Source: RUG563 sp045589355 | GTDB taxonomy: Bacteria > Bacillota > Clostridia > Christensenellales > Aristaeellaceae | Reading direction: 5' to 3' | Assembly (NCBI GenBank): GCA_045589355.1 | Contig: JAZNOW010000073.1 | Location: 1-64,000 of the forward strand | Length of the DNA: 64,000 nucleotides | Shown: positions 16,384 to 25,263 of the stretch, in pieces | Position numbering within the stretch: the stretch's first letter is position 1 | How the letters are laid out: each line of letters opens with the position of its first letter | Translations under genes and position numbers: made by a program | Notes under the pieces: generated by a model | What the model was told of the DNA's origin: nothing | The model's database searches: none | Seen by the model: only the letters and a program-made list of their open reading frames with translations

Positions 16384-17354
16384 GGAATCAGGCTTCCTCC
16401 TTTACGAAGACGCAATCCCACATAGACCAGTGCGGCTACCAGAACTGCGAACAGGGTGTAAATCAGGTAAATATCCATTTCAAGGGTCATATCGGGGCGG
16501 TAGATGGTCAATTCCAGCAGCACGCCCAGCACAACGGCACCAAGCAGACATCCGGACAGGATGTACATAAAACGCTTATCCTTCTTTGCCCGGACGGCGG
16601 CCATAATGACCCCGGCTACCAGCATGGGAATGGCCATGATCTGCTGCAGATGGACAAAGGACAGCGTCAGGTGCTTATCCTGCCGCAGGCTTTCCAGGAT
16701 TGCCTGGCTGCCGCCAAACAGCAACAGGAACAGGATGAACGTATCGCCGGGCTTTGCGTTTTTATGCAGCAGCAAATCCAGCAACAGCACTACCAGGATC
16801 AGGGCGGCGGCAATGGCTTCCAGTTTGTACACCGGCAGATAATTGGCGTAATCCCCTTCCTGCAGAAGAAATGCAGGCAGATGGGCGGAGAAAGGATGGG
16901 TCAGGGGCCGGCTGATGCCGAAGTCTTCCACGTGCATTTCACCCAGCCGGGCAAAAAACACAAAGCCAAGTGCGGCCACGCTGAAAGCATCCGCATAATC
17001 CAGCGGATTTTGCTTCATCAGCCTTGCGGCGATCACCGCGCCTGCAAAACTGCCCACCAGGGCGCCGAACATGCTGTGGCCGCCGCCGGTGAACACCTGA
17101 GGCAGCATTTTGCCAAAGAAGGGCACGTCCACGTTGAAGCTGAACAGGGCAAAGAAAATTTTGCTGCAGATGGCGCCAAGGAAAACACCCAACAAAAACG
17201 TGACCGGCACGGCGCCCTTGAGCATCTTTTTGGCCAGGCCCATTGCACAAAGCAGCAAAAGCATGGCCAGGGCACCGATGGCGGCAAACATGCCCCAGGC
17301 GTACACATCCGTGCCCAGAACGGAAATAAATCCCGCTTCTTCCCACATGTACAT
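16365..17354 (-). CDS. Lgt-like (prolipoprotein diacylglyceryl transferase-related) membrane protein, paralog 1
   Basis: A 329-residue protein with about eight helices. Segments match the Lgt fold: TGGGHSMFGALVG where Lgt has GGMSFHGGLIG, FFARLGEMHVED where Lgt has GRLGNFING, and FGGSQAILESLRQDKH where Lgt has the second conserved Arg. The histidine of the HGG motif is replaced by Phe, and the Asn after GRLG by Glu, so true diacylglyceryl transfer is doubtful. It begins 3 nt after the phosphodiester-glycosidase-like gene. A paralog with the same partner lies at 49841. An lgt gene elsewhere in the genome would support a separate function here. Confidence 0.7.
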   Translation of the reverse strand: MYMWEEAGFISVLGTDVYAWGMFAAIGALAMLLLLCAMGLAKKMLKGAVPVTFLLGVFLGAICSKIFFALFSFNVDVPFFGKMLPQVFTGGGHSMFGALVGSFAGAVIAARLMKQNPLDYADAFSVAALGFVFFARLGEMHVEDFGISRPLTHPFSAHLPAFLLQEGDYANYLPVYKLEAIAAALILVVLLLDLLLHKNAKPGDTFILFLLLFGGSQAILESLRQDKHLTLSFVHLQQIMAIPMLVAGVIMAAVRAKKDKRFMYILSGCLLGAVVLGVLLELTIYRPDMTLEMDIYLIYTLFAVLVAALVYVGLRLRKGGSLIPWKKRK

Positions 17355-17357
17355 GGA

Positions 17358-18407
17358 TTATTCCTCCGTGATGGCGCTGGCGAAATAGATGATATCGCTG
17401 ACGGCGCGTTCGCTGCCGGCCAGGTCGTTATAATATTCGCCGTTGTAGTACATGGCAGCGGTGCCGCCGCCGTCCAGGTTATAGGCTTCTTCGCAGCCCA
17501 GCAGGAACATGAAATCGGCCAGTTCCTGATGGGTAACGCCCACGCTTTCACCGCGGCCTTCCGCCACAACCATCACATAGCTGAGGGGACCCATCTGGCC
17601 GATGGCGCTGCGGGGTTCCCGGCCGTTGGGGTTATAGCCGTAATCGGTATCCACTTCCAGCAGGTTGCCTTTTTGCACCAGCGCCGGGCCGAAGGTGAAG
17701 GCGTGCAGGATGCGGCCTTCCACGCCTTCCGCGGTGATGTTTTCCTGCAGGGATTCGTTCAGCTTGGCCTTCTTGCCCACGGTGATGCCCTGGGACTTGA
17801 CGAAGGTGTGGAAATCGCCGTATTCGTCGATGATGAGGATATCCTTGGTTTTATTGGTCTTGGGCACTTTGCTGTTGACGGGCTGGAACATGCGGAATTC
17901 GAAGCAGCGCTTCACCTGATCATCGGCAAAATAGTCGCCGTTGAGGGCTACCACAGCGTTGCTCTTTTCCGCCATGGCCTTTACCTTGGCGGTTTTGGTG
18001 GAGGTGTAGATGCCTTTTTTGTTAAAATCCCCGGCCAGGGTGATGCGCAGCTGGGAGGGGTCCTTGATATCCACCCAGGCAATGCGCCAGATAACGCCGT
18101 CTTCCTCCCGGGTTTCCATTTCCACGGTGATGGAAGGGTCGCTGTAGCCGCTTTCGGTGAAGCCTTCCGCCTTGGGGGCGGGAGCGGCGGAAAAATCGTA
18201 AGGCAGGGCATAAGCGGCTTCTTGGGTATCTTCGGCATAGGCAGAGGGCACCAGGAAGCGCAGCAGGCCTTCTTCTTCCCCTTCCAGCATGTCGGTGGCT
18301 TCCCACTGGGCTTCACCCAGCATGGTGGGGGAGGAAAGGACAAAGGGCATGGAAAGGATCATCACGGCGCACAGCACCATCAATACAATGCGGACAGGCA
18401 GTTTCAT
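17358..18407 (-). CDS. Exported phosphodiester-glycosidase-like (NAGPA/DUF2233) protein, paralog 1
   Basis: A 349-residue protein with an N-terminal membrane or signal segment (residues ~5-26). The catalytic-type domain covers residues ~95-345, with NAVVALNGDYF, HAFTFGPALVQKG, RSAIGQMGPLSYVMVVAEG and CEEAYNLDGGGTAAMYY, the core motifs of the NAGPA family. Family members cleave GlcNAc-1-phosphodiester linkages or related glycosyl phosphodiesters. It should act outside the membrane. It sits between a GT2-GtrA glycosyltransferase and an Lgt-like membrane protein, so a glycopolymer or glycolipid phosphodiester is a reasonable substrate guess. A paralog lies at 51041. Confidence 0.85.
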   Translation of the reverse strand: MKLPVRIVLMVLCAVMILSMPFVLSSPTMLGEAQWEATDMLEGEEEGLLRFLVPSAYAEDTQEAAYALPYDFSAAPAPKAEGFTESGYSDPSITVEMETREEDGVIWRIAWVDIKDPSQLRITLAGDFNKKGIYTSTKTAKVKAMAEKSNAVVALNGDYFADDQVKRCFEFRMFQPVNSKVPKTNKTKDILIIDEYGDFHTFVKSQGITVGKKAKLNESLQENITAEGVEGRILHAFTFGPALVQKGNLLEVDTDYGYNPNGREPRSAIGQMGPLSYVMVVAEGRGESVGVTHQELADFMFLLGCEEAYNLDGGGTAAMYYNGEYYNDLAGSERAVSDIIYFASAITEE

Positions 18408-18422
18408 AGGCAGTCTCCTTTT

Positions 18423-19526
18423 TTACACTTTTTCGGCCGGGAATACCCAGGCCTTCTGAATGCGGTAGTTGACGATGTACATGGCCACGTCGATCACCAC
18501 TTTCAGAAGGAGGTGCAGGAAAGCGGTGTTCACATAATGGTCCAGCCAGCCGAACAGCAGCGTGGTGATGACCAGAGAGCAGGCGGCCAGGATGATGTAG
18601 CGCTTGACGGAGCCCTTGCTGCTTTTGGCCTGGAAGGCGAAGTTTTTGTTCAGCAGATAATTCACCGGGGCGCTGAACAGACGGGCAATGGGGGCGGCGA
18701 TGAGGGCCTTCACGCTGAAGGGGATGCCAAGGAACACAATATCCGGCTGGTCCTTGAAAATCCAGAACATGAGCAGGGACAAAATCAGGTAATCCAGCAG
18801 GAAGGAAATGATGCTGGCGGCGCTGTAGCGCAGGAAGGAGCCCAGCAGCAGCTTGTAAATGCGCCAGCTGTCCCGGATGGGGTGGAAATGGCTGGATTTG
18901 TTATCGTCCAGGTACACCGTTTCAATGCCGATGGCAGTCATGACAATTTTCTGGTTGGCGCAGAAGATGAGCTGGTTCATTTCATATTCGAACCGGTCGC
19001 CTTTCACCTTCAGCATGGCGGGGATCAGCTCCCGGCCAAAGGCGCGAAGGCCCGTCTGGGTGTCCGGCAGCCACTGGCCGTACAGCAGCCGGAACACCAC
19101 GGAGGTGATGCGGTTGCCAATGCGGGACTTGGGGGGCACCTGCTTGCTCTTGAGGGAAAAATCCCGGCTGCCCAGCAGCAGCTCCTTTTTATCAGAAAGG
19201 GCGGCGGTGAGCTTCAGGGTGTCGGGCACGGTGTGCTGGCCGTCGGCGTCGGCGGTGATGACGCCCTGGATCTGCGTTTTTTCCCAAAGGAACTCAAACC
19301 CCGTGCGCAGGGCCTGGCCCTTGCCGTGGTTCACGTCATGGTGCAGCACGTGGCAGCCATCCATCTGGGACAGACGTTCGAAAATGGGCTGATATTCGGG
19401 GGCGCTTCCGTCGTCCACCACCAGGATCAGGCCGTAATCCGCTTTCAGCAGTTCTTCCACATACTGGGGCAGCCTTTCATCCGGGGACAGGGAAGGGATC
19501 AATACACAGCAATCCTGGGGTCTCAT
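18423..19526 (-). CDS. GT2 glycosyltransferase fused to a GtrA-like membrane domain
   Basis: A 367-residue protein. The N-terminal domain (residues ~5-225) is a GT-A fold family 2 enzyme of the dolichol-phosphate-mannose-synthase type: VLIPSLSPDERLP, LILVVDDGSAPE, then ADADGQH carrying the DxD-like metal site. The C-terminal ~130 residues contain four hydrophobic helices of the GtrA type (LRYSAASIISFLLDYLILSL, then PVNYLLNKNFAF). Such fusions load a sugar onto a polyprenyl phosphate and help move it across the membrane. The acceptor here is unknown; neighbours point to envelope glycan modification. Confidence 0.88.
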   Translation of the reverse strand: MRPQDCCVLIPSLSPDERLPQYVEELLKADYGLILVVDDGSAPEYQPIFERLSQMDGCHVLHHDVNHGKGQALRTGFEFLWEKTQIQGVITADADGQHTVPDTLKLTAALSDKKELLLGSRDFSLKSKQVPPKSRIGNRITSVVFRLLYGQWLPDTQTGLRAFGRELIPAMLKVKGDRFEYEMNQLIFCANQKIVMTAIGIETVYLDDNKSSHFHPIRDSWRIYKLLLGSFLRYSAASIISFLLDYLILSLLMFWIFKDQPDIVFLGIPFSVKALIAAPIARLFSAPVNYLLNKNFAFQAKSSKGSVKRYIILAACSLVITTLLFGWLDHYVNTAFLHLLLKVVIDVAMYIVNYRIQKAWVFPAEKV

Positions 19527-19551
19527 CGATAAAAACCTTCTTTCGTGAGGA

Positions 19552-21027
19552 TTATTCCATCATTTTTGTATCCAGATAATCCTGGGTGAGGGGGGTAAGG
19601 TCCTGCCCGGCCCAGGCATTCAGGGCATTTTCAAAATCCTGCCGGCTGGCAAGGGCAAAGGCATGGGTTTGGACGTAATGGTTCAAAAAGGCGTCCACGC
19701 CGCCGGGAAGGAAAGTATCCAGCGCAATCAGCAGCGCCGCACCGCGGCCGTACACAATGGCGCGGTAATCGGTGAGGGAAGAAAAATAGCTGATGGGGCT
19801 GGCGGGGGTAAGGCCGCCGGGGATGCGCTCCTGCATGGGGCTGTCCACCCGGTAATAGCGCAGGTTTTCATAGGCGGCCCGGCCGTAGTTTTTTTCCGCA
19901 TAGCGCAGCAGCGCATATTCGGCCAGGGCTTCGTCCTGCCAGGGGTTGTTCACCGGGTCGCTGCCCGCCATGGCGTAAAACCACTGGTGCGCCCCTTCGT
20001 GGGCAATGAACAATTCCAGCGTATCCCACTGGTCGGGGGCGAAATAGCGCTGGTTCACCACCGCCATGGCGGTATATTCCATGGCGCCGGGGGCGAAGGG
20101 GGCGCTGCATACGGTGAAGGTGGGGAAGGGATAGGGGCCGTACAGGGATTGGTACGTGGAAAGGGCTTTCCGGGCATACTGTACCGCCTGGGCAGCGCTT
20201 TTTCCTTCTTTGGCATAGGCCAGGATGCGCACGCCGTCCATACCGGCGGCGGCCGCTTCCCAGTCTTTGCCCACCACCAGGCCCAGATCCCGGATGCCCA
20301 GGCCGCTGCCCGTCCAGACGCCTTCCTTTTCCTCAACAAGGGGCAGGGAACAGGCGGGGGTGTAGCCTTTCGGGAGGTGCAGGGAAAGGGTGTAGTTGGC
20401 ACACTCGGTATAGAAAGGGTCGCCCACGGGGGAATAGGCGTCCTGCCGCCAGGCGCCGTTTTCAAACACGGAAAGCACGGGCAGGGCCTGGCCCAGCAGG
20501 TAGGTGCCCTCAGCATAGCCGGTGCGGTGGGCGCAGTTTGGCAGCTGCACCACACAACGGATCCGCAGCGTGCCGGCCTGGCCCGGGCTGATGTCCGGCA
20601 CCGAAACGGAAAGCACGGTGCCTGCATCGTCCAGAAAACGATGGGGCATCATTTCGCCGTTCCATTGCACGTCATGCAGCGCCACATACCCTTCCGAAAA
20701 GCCGTTGGGGTAGCAGGCATCGAACAGTTCGTCGGACGCGGCAGGGCTGGTTTCCCGGGTGGCGTAGGCATTGGCCCACAGCCGCAGCTGAACGTCGGAC
20801 AGGGGCTGGCCGGTGCGGTTGGTGAAGGAAATTTCCTCCGTGACGGACAGGGTGTGGTCCTGATCGTTCAGCTTCAGGGTAAGCCGGTAAGCCTGCATTT
20901 TTTCCGCAGCCTGCAAAAGAGCGGCCGGCGCCTTATACCCCGGCTGCCGGGGCACAAGCAAAACGCACAACAGGGCAAGTGCGCACAATAGGCATACCAT
21001 CAACATTATACAACGTTTTTTGCGCAT
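19552..21027 (-). CDS. M1-family zinc metallopeptidase, membrane-anchored
   Basis: A 491-residue protein with an N-terminal membrane segment (residues ~7-26) and an extracellular body. The gluzincin motifs are all present: GAMEY at 314-318 (the aminopeptidase exopeptidase motif), HEGAHQW with zinc ligands His343 and His347, and the third ligand Glu366 nineteen residues later. It is shorter than PepN because it lacks the large C-terminal helical domain. First gene of the minus-strand envelope cluster, with AAAGGAGGGGG before the ATG and a TATAAT box at 21068-21073 upstream. Confidence 0.88.
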   Translation of the reverse strand: MRKKRCIMLMVCLLCALALLCVLLVPRQPGYKAPAALLQAAEKMQAYRLTLKLNDQDHTLSVTEEISFTNRTGQPLSDVQLRLWANAYATRETSPAASDELFDACYPNGFSEGYVALHDVQWNGEMMPHRFLDDAGTVLSVSVPDISPGQAGTLRIRCVVQLPNCAHRTGYAEGTYLLGQALPVLSVFENGAWRQDAYSPVGDPFYTECANYTLSLHLPKGYTPACSLPLVEEKEGVWTGSGLGIRDLGLVVGKDWEAAAAGMDGVRILAYAKEGKSAAQAVQYARKALSTYQSLYGPYPFPTFTVCSAPFAPGAMEYTAMAVVNQRYFAPDQWDTLELFIAHEGAHQWFYAMAGSDPVNNPWQDEALAEYALLRYAEKNYGRAAYENLRYYRVDSPMQERIPGGLTPASPISYFSSLTDYRAIVYGRGAALLIALDTFLPGGVDAFLNHYVQTHAFALASRQDFENALNAWAGQDLTPLTQDYLDTKMME

Positions 21028-21067
21028 TTGCTACCCCCTCCTTTGCCGTGCAGGTAAATTCTCCTTC

Positions 21068-21073
21068 ATTATA
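21068..21073 (-). promoter_or_regulatory. -10 box upstream of the M1 peptidase operon
   Basis: Minus-strand TATAAT about 40 bp before the ATG. No good -35 box at normal spacing was found, so strength or dependence on a regulator is open. Confidence 0.5.
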
Positions 21074-21150
21074 ACACATGAAAAGCAGATTTCCTTCCCG
21101 GCCAGCAGAAAATATGAAAAAATTTACGCTTCATTCATTTTCTTTTGTCA

Positions 21151-21178
21151 TTGAAGAATGCAAAAAATAGGGTATAAT
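21151..21178 (+). promoter_or_regulatory. Promoter of the MATE-kinase operon
   Basis: TTGAAG (21151-21156), a 16-bp spacer and TATAAT (21173-21178). The -10 overlaps an in-frame ATG at 21177, which therefore cannot be the translation start. Confidence 0.7.
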
Positions 21179-21209
21179 GGAGAAGAAAGACAGCCGTTGG
21201 AGAAGTGAT

Positions 21210-22571
21210 ATGAAGCATTTTTTTGTCCGTGACCGGAATTTCTATAAAGCCATGGTGCGCCTGTCCCTGCCGGCGGCGTTTCAGTCGCTGCTTTCCATGC
21301 TGGTGCTGATGGCGGATAACGTGATGGTATCCCGTTTTGACCCCAGCGCCCTGGCCCCGGTATCCCAGGCCAATTCGGTGTCCACGTTTTTGCTGGCGGC
21401 CCTCAACGGGCTGGGCAGCGGTGCGGTGGTGCTGGTGGCCCAGTATTGGGGGAAGAAAAACATTTCCGCCATCAAGCGGGTGTTTTCGGTGGTGTGCACG
21501 CTGGGCGTGGTGCTGCCGGTGCTGTTCATAGCCGTTGTGCAGCTTTTCCCCCATTGGGTGGTTTCCCTGGTGCTGGACCCTGCCCTTTCCCACCTGACGC
21601 CGGTGGCGGTTTCCTACCTGCGCATTGCGGTGCTGGCCTTTTTGCCCTTTGGGCTCACCAGCGCGCTGGTGGGTGGGCTGAAAGGCGTGGAAGTGGTGAA
21701 GGTGACGCTGTATGCGGCGGTGATCAGCCTGCTTTCCAATGTGTGCCTGAATGCGCTGCTGATTTTCGGCCTGGGCCCCATTCCTGCCCTTGGGGTGAAA
21801 GGGGCGGCCATTGCCACGGTGCTGGCCCGGGTGATTGAGTTTTGCGTGGTGTGGGTGTACTGCTTTCATAAGCAGAAGGTGCTGGAAATCCGGCCCCGGG
21901 ATCTATTCCGCCACGAAACATGGGCCTGGAAGGATTACCTGCGCTTTGGCAGCCCCGTCAGCCTTACCGACGCCCAGTGGGCGCTGGTGGGGATGATGAA
22001 GATGGCCATCATCGGCCACCTGGGGGCCACCATGATGAGCGCCATGAACATGACCGATACCATGATGAACCTGGGCACCATGTTCACCTTTGCCCTGGCC
22101 GGCGGCGCCTGCGTGATGGTGGGCAAGGCGGTGGGCGAGCAGGATATGGAAAAAGTGCGCGCCTATTCCCGTACCATCCAGTGCATGTTTGCGGTGATCG
22201 GCGTGGGGATGGCCCTCATTGTGATTGCCATGCGGCATGTGTTCATCGGGCTGTACGGCCAGCCAGAGGATGTGGAAAGTCTGGCCGGGCTGATGATTTT
22301 CATCGGCGCCATTACCATGATGGGCACCAGCTACCATGCCTCCTGCTTCACCGGCATCAACCGGGGAGCGGGGGATAACCGGTTTGTGATGCTGGTGGAC
22401 CTGATCTGCGGATGGCTGGTGGTGCTGCCGCTGACGTACCTGGCGGCGTTTGTGTTCCGCTGGCCGCTGCCCATTGTATTCCTGTGTACCCGCATTGACC
22501 AGTGCTTCAAATGGATCATTGCCTTTATCAGGCTCAGGGGGAACAAATGGATCAAAAAAGTAACCCGGTAA
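21210..22571 (+). CDS. MATE-family efflux transporter
   Basis: A 453-residue membrane protein with twelve predicted helices in two related halves. The N-terminal part has MVRLSLPAAFQSLLSMLVLM and DNVMVSRFDPSALAPVSQAN, and the second half FGSPVSLTDAQWALVGMMKM, as in MATE/NorM-like Na+ or H+ coupled exporters. The start at 21210 (MKHFFVRD) follows GGAGAAG, while the upstream ATG lies inside the -10 box. Substrate is unknown. It overlaps the following kinase-like gene by 25 nt. Confidence 0.9.
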   Translation: MKHFFVRDRNFYKAMVRLSLPAAFQSLLSMLVLMADNVMVSRFDPSALAPVSQANSVSTFLLAALNGLGSGAVVLVAQYWGKKNISAIKRVFSVVCTLGVVLPVLFIAVVQLFPHWVVSLVLDPALSHLTPVAVSYLRIAVLAFLPFGLTSALVGGLKGVEVVKVTLYAAVISLLSNVCLNALLIFGLGPIPALGVKGAAIATVLARVIEFCVVWVYCFHKQKVLEIRPRDLFRHETWAWKDYLRFGSPVSLTDAQWALVGMMKMAIIGHLGATMMSAMNMTDTMMNLGTMFTFALAGGACVMVGKAVGEQDMEKVRAYSRTIQCMFAVIGVGMALIVIAMRHVFIGLYGQPEDVESLAGLMIFIGAITMMGTSYHASCFTGINRGAGDNRFVMLVDLICGWLVVLPLTYLAAFVFRWPLPIVFLCTRIDQCFKWIIAFIRLRGNKWIKKVTR

Positions 22572-23410
22572 ACTGTTCGATTGACGGCATTGCCTTTCAG
22601 CTGAAGCTGCCGGAGGATTTTTCCTGGCTGAAAAAATACGGCAGGGTGTTTCAGGTGATGGACCAGCAGATGAGCGGCAACCTGTGCTTTGGGGTGGAAG
22701 GCCCCTATGGCAAATTGTTTGTGAAATATGCCGGCGCCCATCCCGTAAACTATTCGGGCGATCCGCTGGAAGCGGCCCTGCAATTGAAGCATGCCATGCC
22801 CCTTTATGAAAAGCGCCACCCGGCGCTGGTGGAACTATTGGCCCACGGGCCGGTGGGGAATGGGTATGCGGCGGTGTTTGCCTGGCAGGACGGCATGGCC
22901 ATGCGGGGCACGCAGGGGGAAAGGTATGGCAAGTATGTGCGCCAGTTGGAACTGCACCAAAGCCTTGCCATGCTGGACGGTGTGTTTGATCTGCACCAGA
23001 AGCTGGCGGAGGACGGCTACATTGCCGTGGATTTTTACGACGGCAATTTGCTGGTGGATTTATTGGAGGGCACCATGCGGGTGTGCGATGTGGACCTGTA
23101 CCGCAAAAAGCCTGCCTATAACGATAAGGGACGCATGGCCGGCTCCTCCCGGTTCATGAGCCCGGAGGAATTTGAAGAGGGTGCGCCGCTGACCGAAAGC
23201 ACCACCGTGTTTAACCTGGGGGCGCTGGCTTTTGAAGTGTTCGGCGATAACATGAACCGGACGAAGAAAGCCTGGCAGGGGCCGGAACCGCTGTTTGACG
23301 TGGCGGCCCGGGCCACCGAACCCAATCCTTTCCGCCGCTATGCCACCGTGCGGGCTTTCCTTTCGGCCTGGCGGGATGGGGTGAAAATGCTGCACCTGGA
23401 AGAAAAATAG
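22547..23410 (+). CDS. Atypical protein-kinase-like protein
   Basis: A 287-residue soluble protein with the outline of an eukaryotic-like kinase fold. GKLFVKYAG could supply the ATP-binding Lys. AVDFYDGNLLVD fits the catalytic loop with Asp and the Asn five residues on, but lacks HRD. CDVDLYRKKP stands where DFG is expected, and SSRFMSPEEF resembles the activation-loop APE region. No glycine-rich loop is obvious. It could phosphorylate a protein or a small molecule. Its start lies within the MATE gene, so the two are translationally coupled, which suggests a shared job such as drug modification plus export. Confidence 0.7.
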   Translation: MDQKSNPVNCSIDGIAFQLKLPEDFSWLKKYGRVFQVMDQQMSGNLCFGVEGPYGKLFVKYAGAHPVNYSGDPLEAALQLKHAMPLYEKRHPALVELLAHGPVGNGYAAVFAWQDGMAMRGTQGERYGKYVRQLELHQSLAMLDGVFDLHQKLAEDGYIAVDFYDGNLLVDLLEGTMRVCDVDLYRKKPAYNDKGRMAGSSRFMSPEEFEEGAPLTESTTVFNLGALAFEVFGDNMNRTKKAWQGPEPLFDVAARATEPNPFRRYATVRAFLSAWRDGVKMLHLEEK

Positions 23411-23433
23411 GGGCCCTGTAAACATAAAAGAAG

Positions 23434-23469
23434 GCACCGGAGAAGAGAAATTCTCCGGTGCTGTTTTTT
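23434..23469 (+). terminator. Terminator between convergent genes
   Basis: GCACCGGAGAA (23434-23444) pairs with TTCTCCGGTGC (23451-23461), then TGTTTTTT. It serves the plus-strand kinase gene and probably the convergent lipoprotein gene too. Confidence 0.85.
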
Positions 23470-25237
23470 AGTTGGCAACAAAGGTGCCGGACGCATCGCC
23501 GATATGCAGGGTGTAGCTTTGGCCGATGAGGAGTTGGGGGGAAGAGAGAATGATCACGCTGTAATCCAGGGCCGGCGCGTGGGTGAGCAGGGTTTCGCCG
23601 GCTGCATTTTGCAGGGTGAAGGCGGTGCCGGCAGGCGCGGAGCCCACCTGCAGGGCAATTTTGCCCTGGCTGCCGCCGGAAAAGGTCTGGGCCATGCCCA
23701 TGGCGCCGGTGCCGATGAAGGTGCCGCCGTTTATTTCCGCTGTGGTATCATAATCCAACGTGGCGGTATCGCCCTTTGTGGGGCCGCAGACGGTCACCTG
23801 GCCGCCGTCCATCCGGAAGGAACCGTTGGCGTCGATGCCGTCGCCGCCGGCGGTGACGGAAAGGGTGCCGCCGGTAATGAGAATGCTGCCGTTGCCCGCG
23901 CTCATGCCAGGCCTGCCGCCTCTGCCGCCGCCCCAGCCGCCGAACCTGTCCATGCCGCCATAGCCGCTCTCATCGGTGCCGCCGGCAGCGTTCAGCCCGT
24001 CATCGTCGGCCGTCAGGGTGATGCTGCCGCCGCCAATGCGGATGTGCAGCCCTTCCAGCCCTTCGTAGCTTTTTTCGATGCGGATATCGCCGCCGTCAAT
24101 GATCAGGGTGTCGTCGGCGTGTACGCCGTCGTCTCCGGAAAGGAGGGTGAACGTGCCGCCGGTAAGCTGCAGGGAGGCGTTGGTATGCAGGGCATCATCG
24201 GCGCTGTCCACGGAAAAGATGCCGCCGCAAAGCAGCAGGTTGCCGCCGGCCTTCAGGCCCTTGGTGCTGGTGGATGCAGCCGTATCTTCCGCTGGGGTTT
24301 CTCTGCCCCATTGGGCAAAGCCGTTATCCGGCCTGCTGCCCCTCTCTCCCCGGCCGCCCATGCCGCCGGGCCCTCCGCCAAAGCCGCCAAAGCCGCCTCT
24401 GCCGCCGCCCATCATGCTGCCTGCATGGCTTTCGCCCATTTCGCTGCCGCCGCCGCAAAGCAGGGTGAACCGGCCGTCCCGGATTTCCATTTGCCCGGAG
24501 GCGCTGATGCCGTCCTGGGCGGCAGTGATATCAAACTGGCCGCCGGAAAGGAACACAAAGCCAAGGGCTGCATCTTCCTCGTGCTCGGCGTGAAGGCCGT
24601 CCTTGCCGGCGGTGATGCGGAAGGTGCCGCCGCTGATGCACAGGCTGTCCTTGGCGGCAAAGCCGTGAGACGCGGCATTTACCGTGTAGGTGCCGCCGGT
24701 AACGGTGAGTTCATCCTTGGAAACCACGCCGTGGCCGCCGGGGGAGGAAAGGGTGAGGCTGCCTTCGCCGTTGAGGGTGATATCGTCTTTGGAAAAGAGG
24801 GCGGCGTCCACGTTGTTATCGTCGTATTGGATGAAGGTTTCGCCGCCGGAAAGGGAGTTTTCCGTATCCGGGGAAAGGGTGAGGAACACTTTGTCCGCCT
24901 GTTTCACATAGAGGGCGGCGTGGGTATTGCAGTGGACGTTTGCGCCGTTTAGCACCAGCTGCACCTTTGCATCCTTGGGTGCGTCCACCACGATCTGCCC
25001 GTTTTCGATGGCGCCGGACAGGATGTATACGCCTTCTTCGGTGATGGTGACGGTTTCATTCTGCAAAGGAAGGGAAATCGCATCCCCCTCGTCCCAGGAA
25101 AAATCCACATCCCGGTCGGAAAAAAGATCGGTTTCCTTGAGAGGCGTGATGGAAACTTCCTCCGCAAGGGTAGGGGAAACACAGCCGGTCAGCAAAGCAC
25201 AAAGCAGCAGACAGGCAAACAGCCTTTTGATTTTCAT
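23468..25237 (-). CDS. Carbohydrate-binding lipoprotein, Cthe_2159/DUF4353-like
   Basis: A 589-residue protein with a lipoprotein signal (lipobox LLTGC). The body is a repeating beta-helix with many turns of the type GGTFxIxAxxDGLHA, where Asp-Gly pairs recur (for example SGDDGVHADDTLIIDGG, then TADDDGLNAAGG). This matches the Cthe_2159 family, whose founding member binds polygalacturonate-type polymers in a calcium-rich parallel beta-helix. Two Gly/Met/Arg-rich inserts interrupt it (about residues 272-305 and 417-445). It is downstream of DUF4956 and VTC-domain genes, a grouping common in Firmicutes. Role: surface polysaccharide binding, exact ligand unknown. Confidence 0.85.
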   Translation of the reverse strand: MKIKRLFACLLLCALLTGCVSPTLAEEVSITPLKETDLFSDRDVDFSWDEGDAISLPLQNETVTITEEGVYILSGAIENGQIVVDAPKDAKVQLVLNGANVHCNTHAALYVKQADKVFLTLSPDTENSLSGGETFIQYDDNNVDAALFSKDDITLNGEGSLTLSSPGGHGVVSKDELTVTGGTYTVNAASHGFAAKDSLCISGGTFRITAGKDGLHAEHEEDAALGFVFLSGGQFDITAAQDGISASGQMEIRDGRFTLLCGGGSEMGESHAGSMMGGGRGGFGGFGGGPGGMGGRGERGSRPDNGFAQWGRETPAEDTAASTSTKGLKAGGNLLLCGGIFSVDSADDALHTNASLQLTGGTFTLLSGDDGVHADDTLIIDGGDIRIEKSYEGLEGLHIRIGGGSITLTADDDGLNAAGGTDESGYGGMDRFGGWGGGRGGRPGMSAGNGSILITGGTLSVTAGGDGIDANGSFRMDGGQVTVCGPTKGDTATLDYDTTAEINGGTFIGTGAMGMAQTFSGGSQGKIALQVGSAPAGTAFTLQNAAGETLLTHAPALDYSVIILSSPQLLIGQSYTLHIGDASGTFVAN

Positions 25238-25263
25238 TTTTTACAGGGCCTCCTTCAAGAGGA

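Noticed and set aside
16365..17354. Calling this gene lgt
   Set aside because: The HGG histidine and the Asn of GRLGN are replaced, and a paralog with even weaker conservation exists. The Lgt fold is likely, the activity is not.
21177..21209. Earlier in-frame ATG of the MATE gene
   Set aside because: The ATG overlaps the TATAAT box, so it lies upstream of the transcript start.
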